Assembly: GCA_949825025.1 (NCBI GenBank)
Contig: OX463780.1
Location: 18,387,480 to 18,451,479 of the forward strand
Reading direction: 5' to 3'
From: Siphlonurus alternatus
Lineage: Eukaryota; Arthropoda; Insecta; Ephemeroptera; Siphlonuridae
DNA: 64,000 nucleotides
The notes beneath the pieces were generated by a model. The model was not told the origin of the DNA. It did not search any database and was given only the letters and a program-made list of their open reading frames with translations. This document shows positions 56,640 through 64,000 of the stretch, in pieces. The position numbers were made by a program, and so were the translations under genes. Position 1 is the first letter of the stretch. Each line of letters starts with the position of its first letter.

Positions 56640-58993
56640 TGTCTTCCCAATTTATGGAAATTGACTTTTACGTAACATGTAAGAGAATAATGGTAGCATA
56701 TTATTATATTTATCTCCTAAAAAGCTACATAAATGAATAAAGTCTTTATATATTATGTTGAGTAATATGTCATAACTTTGATGAAAAATGTTTAAATAAT
56801 TACAATTTGATTAAGTTGACTCATTCTGTTTTATCTAAAAAACAAGCGTTAGACTTACATTCTTGTCACATACAGCATTGTGGAATTATTTAATTAATTT
56901 TTACTTTTTTATACCATGCATAAATTAATTTTATAATTCCCATTCTGCTTACAACGGTCATATTTACAGCAACTAAAAGGACATTAAAAATTTATAATTT
57001 TAAGTACGTGAATCGTTAAAGAGTCCAGCAAAAATGTCGTAAACCGAGCGAGGATAGATGAGAGAGCTCACGTAATTAAATCAGAGATCACTCGAGTGCT
57101 TTTAATAAGAGGGACATGCTCGAGGGTCCGTACGAGCACGTTTCTACAAGTTTGCCTGCAGGACCATCGCGGGGCTGGTCAAGAGTCGCTGTTCTGCAGT
57201 CAACAAGATTTTGTATTAATTGCATTTACTTCAGTGAATCACTATGAATGCATAATTCATATGTTCGATCATTATATATAGAAATATTTTTAATAGTAAT
57301 AAACTCGATTATTACATTATAGAACATAAAATATAAACATAAAATCAAACAAGGCATAAAACTGGTTTGTACATGATAATAAATGTTGCATGTTCATCAA
57401 TAAACAATGAATCATGTGTATAATTTTTTTAAATAAAACTTGAAACTATTAAAGTGTTTTATGATAACAGAGTTCATTACAGAATGCTATTTTGAGGGGG
57501 GTAGAAAATGAAATTAGAATTTAGATTATGATGGTAGATTATCGTTTTCATCATCAGAAAAAAGTGTGACATTTTTTTATTGTACTGCTTCCCCTTATTA
57601 AAAAATCATTTATTACAGTCGTTAAAAACGTGTCATGCAAATGTGCGTGACGGACTACAAATATTGCAATCTGTAATCGTGGAAGGTTGTACACTTTATT
57701 GTCTTTGGCGTGGAGATAGGACAAGGAGATAGAATAATGTACAACAGACATCGGGGGGATGAACAATATAACATAACAATAACATGTCACTTCTCTCTAT
57801 CGATTTTTCTGTTGCTTAAAAAAAATATGACAAATATTTTTTTATTTTATTTATTTTTTTATTTTAAATCATTTGGCTCGCTTGTACATCAGAGACAAAC
57901 ATCGATCAAGTCAAACCTTAAATTATACAACTAAAATTAAATTATACATGCATAAGGAGTGTACGATTTATGTGTTTGTTTATTAAAATTCGTGTGATTA
58001 AAGATGCAACAGTCGACCGACTTGAAGAAGGTGTACATGGCAACGTTGTACTGTTTATTGCACCCCCTCCCTTCTAGTTCCCTATTAAAAACATTTTAAA
58101 GGTTTCTAGTAGGTTTTTCATAGGCCAATTCTCGAATAAAAAACATACTTCTGTTTTTAATAAAAAACCTTCTAATCAAATTTTCAGGACAAGGACAAAA
58201 CAAAGACACAACCTATCTAATAAATTATTCATTAATTAACAATTATAATGGCAAATAAACTAACTTAATACAATATTTTCTGGTAATTTACTACTAAAAA
58301 ATAATATTAATAATTATTGATGTGTTTCGAGAAAATAACAAATATACCGTAGTGTTTATTCAGTTTATTGTATTAATTAAAACGAACTTGTGTGTTTCAA
58401 AAATAGCTGTACACGCCATTGGTTTTGTATTTTAATACACTTCAGATCTGATGTTGAGGAATTATTTCTTTAAAATAAATTTTGCTACACTCGGTCTCAT
58501 TGCTTAGAAATGCTTGGAGTGTTAATTACCAAATTGGCTTGGCATCGTATCTCAACATGCCACTTAGGAAGGGGAGAAAACGAGGGGAAGATTTATCTTC
58601 AGCAAGGGATGACGGTGGGGACGCAAAACAAACCCTTGGTAATTGCTCTTCTTGAAGTATTGTTCCAAATACTTAAGTTCATTGTCTAATTGTACTGGAA
58701 ATACAGTTCGATAGAGACAACATTTAAACGTTTTGTTCTTTTTGTAAAATTGTCCATTTAAATTTAGATTATTTTCTAAAATATTTATATCAGCCCTTTT
58801 TAATATAAAAAGCATCATCTGTCACAATGTATTGTGTAATAGATTCACATTAAAAGTTTTCAATGGAAATACCATAAGTGATTTATAATGACTGCAAACT
58901 TCAACGTATGTTTTATTATGGTGAAAGCAATATGTCGAGGATTAATATTTACTATCAGTATAAGAGAAGGTCGCGGCTCGGCACTAAGTCTCC
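56640..58993. other. AT-rich, no gene seen
   Basis: No exon, element or array recognised. Confidence 0.4.
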
Positions 58994-59235
58994 CAGCTCC
59001 ATATTTCACCACGCCGTCTCATTTCTGCCCGAAGTACGAAGGGAGAGCGGACACCCGCGCGACATGAGAGGCAAGCGGGTGGTGGCGAGGACAGGGGTGA
59101 GAAAATAGTGAGCGGAAATTGAGCCGCGCGGCCCGCACAATTGAGATTTTAACGTTTTAAAACGGAACTCATACGGAATCAGGCCCACGACACGTGACAC
59201 TTTAAAGTTAAAACGGAAATGTTGCAATAATTTGT
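58994..59235 (-). repeat. Dispersed GC-richer repeat C, copy 2
   Basis: Inverted partner of 19507-19727, best conserved at the ACGTGACACTTTAAAGTTAA end. Open frames of 76-80 codons on both strands are incidental. Confidence 0.75.
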
Positions 59236-60139
59236 ACCATTCTATCAATTGCTTGATTCAAGTCTCACTCTTATAGCCGGTCATGCATGAGGACGCATGC
59301 AGTTTAAAATATACGGTATTTAAAAGCACACTGATTTGTTAAATTGAAATATATAAATTGTTTGCATTATAATATTATGGTACTCGACTTCATACAGAAT
59401 ACAATAATTATGCTATAGCTATACATAAACCTTTTTGACGATTTATTTGCGTGTATTTTGCATTTTTTGCTTTATAACTTCAATTTTTATGACATTTAAA
59501 AATTGATTACTTGATTTAATATGCGTTTCATTTCATACTTTTCCAAAATAAATAAATAAAAAATCTGTGAATGCTGATAACATGTTATTTCTATGTATAA
59601 ATATGTAAACCAGTAAAGCCTTTTTGGAACCATACAACCAAACCAAATTAAATACGAAGTATTCCCTGGGAGGTTTTATTTTATGAGTTTATATAATTTC
59701 GTTATTTTTAATATTCTTTATTAAAATGACCCACCATATCAAGGATGAGAACACTTCAATCGCTGCGTTTTTTAATTAAAACACAACACTTGGCACAAAG
59801 GGACTAATTAATTTCTCACACGCCACCCCGACTTCGGCTTGACGTCGCGTCGCTGGACAGGAATGTCCATCAACAAAGTAATTAGCGTAATTACAATTTG
59901 GTGACACTTCCATTTTAATTTCCTCTCGCTTGACTGTACGTTTACAAGCTTATAATAAAAATGTGATTTCATATACTTTTAATTACATTAATTTGTAACA
60001 GAGATATTGCTCGTCTTTTAAATTTTTTGAATTATATTATTATAAATTATTATAAAAAAATATTTTCCAATGAGAAGAATAAAGCTGCATGCCTTTTATT
60101 TTAAGTAGATTGAAATATAATTTGAAAGGACAATGAAAG

Positions 60140-60420
60140 ATTTTAGCTCTTTGGTACAAGTCTTGGTAAATTTATACGCGCGCGATGACAGTTTGAAACA
60201 AAGGGTATATTAACAGCATGAGACTTCCAGCCTAGCAACAGGCTAAAACATGTTCGAACTTGTCCGCACCACAACACGCAAATTGTGACATCATAACAAT
60301 CAGCGAGCACGCGTGTCCCTGGTGCCATGTGACGGTACTCCCGCGACACCTGAGCCACACGGCCGGGTTATTGCGAGGTAGACCGCGGTAAATTGGCCCT
60401 CAGGGAGAGAGGTGCTAAGT
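60140..60420 (-). promoter_or_regulatory. CpG-bearing patch resembling the 31.2-kb promoter
   Basis: On the minus strand GCTCGCTGATTGTTATGATG then TCACA parallels GCTCGCTGATTGGTGGTGAC then GTCACA upstream of the three-exon gene: the same inverted CCAAT box with a CRE variant (TGATGTCA) at nearly the same spacing. It may be a second promoter. No start codon with a convincing downstream frame was found. Confidence 0.3.
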
Positions 60421-60542
60421 TTACGACGAGATGTTTACCGAACAAAACTCATAACTTACTGTGCCTTGAAGACTTTATGACCTGTCGTGAATTATATATA
60501 CACCGAGTAACGTGTAAGAATCAGAAGGAGGAATACTGTAAA

Positions 60543-60751
60543 CTACAGTCAAATTAATTTAATATTCCCACCGGAAGTACCCAAAAGTGAGAGGTTTCTG
60601 GCCTTCCTAGTTGTATTTGGAGTTTGAAATTTTGGCTACAGGTTTGTAAGATGAATATTAACATGGTTGCAAATTTTCAAAACTCAGACATGAACAAGAC
60701 AACCAGAAACCTGCCACTTCCGGCAGGAATATTACATCAATTTGACTGTAT
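60543..60751. mobile_element. Palindromic MITE, ~210 bp
   Basis: TACAGTCAAATTAATTTAAT, TTCCCACCGGAAGT and AGGTTTCTGG on the left mirror CCAGAAACCTGCCACTTCCG and ATCAATTTGACTGTA on the right. The arms are roughly 80% alike by eye. No coding frame. Confidence 0.6.
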
Positions 60752-60856
60752 TCTGGCGATTTGTTGTGCTTTAGAACACGGTCAATCACAAAATTGATGA
60801 TCTGTACACTCTTATTTGTAGAAAATGTCCATCCCTTCCTTTCCAATGCAAACTAA

Positions 60857-60864
60857 TGACGTCA
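60857..60864. promoter_or_regulatory. CRE palindrome TGACGTCA
   Basis: CTAATGACGTCAAAC, about 105 bp past the 60.5-kb MITE and apparently outside it. Confidence 0.3.
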
Positions 60865-61313
60865 AACAAGCGGCTGATGATCGTCACTTTGTTAAGACCT
60901 CCCCTCCGGTCATTTCTCAGTGACAATCCTCGTCCAATGTGACTTGAAGGCAGAAAAAAATCGATTTGTTTGTATTTTTTTACGTCAAATCAGCACAAAA
61001 ATGCGGCACAAAGATCAGTTCTTTGCTACACTGAGAGTAAACATTTATCTTGCTTTGATCTACTGATTGTTATGCTCTTTATATCTCCCTGCATTGTCTC
61101 CATTCAGATTAGTCTCCAGGCGGTCGCTGTATAATAAGCATAGCGAAGATGTATATGAAACTTGAAGATTAAAATTTAAGTCATACAAACTTGAAAGCCA
61201 AGAATCAAGCGATATTATATGTCTTTGACAAGTTCTGAAAAGATGAGTTGGTACTTTGGGTTGAGCACGCACTCAGGTGGAGAGAGTCATCATCTCTCAG
61301 AAATTGAAAGTGC

Positions 61314-61402
61314 TTACTATCAGAACCAAATAGGTATACCCCTGAATAGCATACAAGTTCCATAAGGAGAGGGGTACACCTTTTTGGTTCGGATAGTAGT
61401 CT
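61314..61402. repeat. Short imperfect inverted repeat
   Basis: CTATCAGAACCAAATAGGTA with TACCCCT pairs with AGGGGTACACCTTTTTGGTT and CGGATAG across about 30 bp. It could be a small MITE remnant or a structured element. No other copy was seen. Confidence 0.4.
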
Positions 61403-62152
61403 GCTGCTACCGCGGGGATGTGTATAGCTACTAATATTTAAATAGGGGATGAACACATATTATTGGTATGGAATATACTCCTCGCAGCCTCATTTTAAGC
61501 ATTAAATTTATTTAATTATATAAGTGGTAATATTTTATAGCACTAGTTATAAAATATCATATCATGTTTAATAAATACATGCAGCTTATTTTTTTATTAT
61601 TATTTGTTAATTTATCCTATTGAGAATACTAAAAAAGTTAATTCCTATCACGATAATACTAACAATATTTGGAAACTTATGAAGGAGAGAGAGTGATTTA
61701 CTTCTGACAAAAGGTACAATAATGAAATATTTGTTTTGTATTTCCATTTTAAAATGGCATACAATATAGGAAAGTAGTATTCGGTTTAACTTTACATTCA
61801 AATAAATTATTTAAATAAATTTAATTGCAATTTTAATTAAATGTATGATTACGCACATCATTTTGTCATCTGCTCTCTCTCTCCCCACCCCCGCGTCCAT
61901 GCAGTAGCCAGTTCCGACATCGCCAACCCTCCCTCTGTATCATTTTACTGACATTACGCTTGAAAAACATCAAAAACACATTTGCATATTATAACATATG
62001 AGGCATCACATATAGTACGTTTTCATTTGAAACAACCCTTCCTTTTTTTAAACTAATTATGTAACTAAATACAGAACTCCATATACATATGTTTCTTTCA
62101 ACTAATGTATCAAGAGCAATTTGGTGCACCAAGTTGAATATAATATCATATT

Positions 62153-62209
62153 AGGGAGATGACCACTCTAGAAGTTTGTTATTATTCAGAAAGTGGTCAT
62201 CCCTCGTTT
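62153..62209. repeat. Short inverted repeat
   Basis: AGGGAGATGACCACTCT and AGAAAGTGGTCATCCCTC are reverse complements around a 20-base loop. A single hairpin of unknown role. Confidence 0.4.
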
Positions 62210-62677
62210 TTCTAGCTTAATTAAGATCTAACTAAAAGCTCGTGTCATTTGATATGTAATATAGAAATAACATTACATTATGTACATACGTATTTTATTT
62301 TTTAATTTAATGTTGTTATTTTTGTTTAGTTTAATTTTTTATGTATAGAATAAACATGTGCAAGGATAAAGGATATGGTATTACAGCATACATAAAAATT
62401 TAACCATTACGTATGGCGTTCTAAAATCTAAATTAAAAATATTGTATCGAACAATAAAAATATTTGCATTCCGATAATAATTAACCAAATCACATGAAAT
62501 TGGGGAGAATTAAGGTACCTTAAGTTTATAGTATATGAATTAAGTTTTTTTTTAAACAGTCAACTCTATATATTCAAGCATATTTAATAATTATAATGCT
62601 CACATTTTTTATGTATATACATTATGTATATCCTCAAATATGTTAAAAGCTACATTAACATAGTATCTCCCACAATA

Positions 62678-62685
<8 letters not shown>

Positions 62686-62723
<38 letters not shown>
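62686..62723. repeat. (TA)n microsatellite
   Basis: About 19 TA units. Shorter TA runs lie at 54-84, 2529-2548 and 29297-29317. Confidence 0.95.
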
Positions 62724-62726
<3 letters not shown>

Positions 62727-64000
62727 TCATTGTAATTACATAATTGAATGCCTGCTCAATAAAAACATAATATCCTTTTGACAATTAACAGCTCAAGCGA
62801 CGCAGCAGCCACAAAGCTCTGACCGACTTTGCTTGTCCAGGCAAGAAATTCGATGCTTTTAAAACTAATCTTTCCTAATTTGCATGTTATATAGGAGGGC
62901 GTTTGTGGCTCGTCAAATAGAATCCCACTTCTTGACGAAGCCAATGTTTCTTGCCCAACCTTATTATACGCTGCGTTTTGACAAAGTGAAATCTGATACA
63001 TCCCTTTGTCTCCCCGGCAAACGCGCGACTTGCACTTCACTTGGCACGAAAGCGTGCAGCCTTTGATGTGCTAAATCAACACGTACAGAGAATTGTAAAA
63101 TCAACACGTCACCACATATGGGATTGACTCACTCGCTACAAAACAAAAAGTAAATTCTTCCTTTGTCTTTTGCATCATCTGTGGTAGATTCATTGAAGAA
63201 TGTTTTCACAGTCTGTATTTGAGTTTTAAATTACAAATATTTTTACAGGTCGTGAATTTTCGTCACAAAATACACAAATTATAATAATATGATAAATACA
63301 AGTAGAAATGATATAATAATAACAGTAAAATTCCTCAATTCATTGCTTTTAATGATTAAAATAATACCCCATTGTTCCATACCTAGAGACGCTGACACGC
63401 CCTCCAAACATGACCTCATGAAGAGGGTAGGAACTTTAATTCAGTCAACCCTCACAGAAATTGAGTAGCTTGATCGCTCAAACGATGGGGCCTCTCGTGC
63501 GGTCAGATGTCAGGTCATTTGTGGCGAGCGCGGTCAAGGAACGGAGTAATTTTGCCAGTTTTTCTTATTATGAATAATATTCTGCAGGTTTTATACCTTT
63601 TGATAAAATTAGAATTTGTAAAAATCTGGGTATAATTAAATGAGATACTTCTTTTCTTATTCATGTTTTTGTTAATATTGGGATAAAAATAGTCTTCATA
63701 ATAAACATTATAATTTTTTAAAACAACTACAGTACGTTGCATTTAAAAATATAATATGTATCAATAACAAATAAATGCACTAGATTTTATGCAAATGATA
63801 GCTGATAAATTAAATTAAATATGCACTTCTCATTGTTACTCATATACACTGGTGCATAAATAAATACCAAACACTATAACGTAATATTGGATAAAGTTTA
63901 ATTATGTTTCAAGATTGTCATAAAATTGACAATAACTTTGCAGTAGGGTACTCAGTACATTCTCTTTGTAATGAACACTCGTAAGTCGTCAAAATCCTTT

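Larger units (their letters stand above)
61403..64000. other. AT-rich, no gene seen
   Basis: Contains the hairpin at 62.15 kb and the TA array at 62.69 kb. A 94-codon minus-strand frame at 63040-62756 has no splice, promoter or homology support. Confidence 0.4.

Noticed and set aside
48212..61100. Homology between 48,270 (CTTTGATCTGCTGATTGTTA) and 61,055 (CTTTGATCTACTGATTGTTA)
   Set aside because: The match is only about 25-30 bases and does not extend, so it was not called a repeat family.

Overview
The window is animal nuclear DNA, most likely from an arthropod. It is AT-rich and has no bacterial gene packing or operons. What coding signal exists comes as short exons bounded by GT...AG splice sites. 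The rest is simple-sequence arrays, miniature inverted-repeat transposable elements (MITEs), retroelement relics and short GC-richer patches. The arthropod call rests mainly on the 5S-rRNA-like head of a SINE near 36.05-36.13 kb, whose core resembles arthropod 5S rRNA (recalled, not searched) more than vertebrate 5S.

Protein-coding content is sparse. The best gene is on the minus strand between 31,095 and 29,057: three exons (31095-30915, 30181-29952, 29143-29057) whose phases fit and which encode a 165-residue protein of unknown function. It has an N-terminal leucine-rich amphipathic helix, a polyproline run, a Pro/Ala/Ser/Thr-rich middle and a short C-terminal segment. A CpG-rich upstream region with a CRE palindrome and an inverted CCAAT box looks like its promoter, and poly(A) signals lie about 280 bp past the stop. 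A second probable exon of another minus-strand gene (6938-6444) carries a 14-residue alanine-rich repeat. Its partner exons could not be identified with confidence.

Mobile DNA dominates the structure. At 34.45-36.13 kb two copies of a 5S-rRNA-headed SINE lie tail to tail as a large palindrome. The left copy is interrupted by a 5'-truncated non-LTR retrotransposon (C-terminal reverse-transcriptase region, in-frame stop, (AAAT)n tail), while the right copy preserves the uninterrupted site. At 42.58-44.26 kb there is a foldback element with arms of about 760 bp that are nearly identical and contain nested hairpins. At 40,993-41,180 a small hAT-type element is bounded by a perfect 8-bp target duplication. 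Further MITEs lie at 5.1, 10.8, 20.2, 31.4, 40.0, 40.2-40.7, 47.1, 50.8 and 60.5 kb. Four dispersed repeat pairs occur in inverted orientation (1.5/55.8, 7.7/51.8, 19.5/59.0, 23.2/33.5 kb).

Microsatellites are long: four (CT/GA)n arrays, several (TA)n arrays, one (TTTA)n array and a short (CCTAAA)n telomere-like array. The palindromic CRE octamer TGACGTCA occurs 15 times, many more than base composition predicts. Some copies sit inside MITEs, others in isolated GC-richer patches that may be regulatory DNA. No rRNA or tRNA gene, CRISPR array, LTR pair or intact transposase was recognised.
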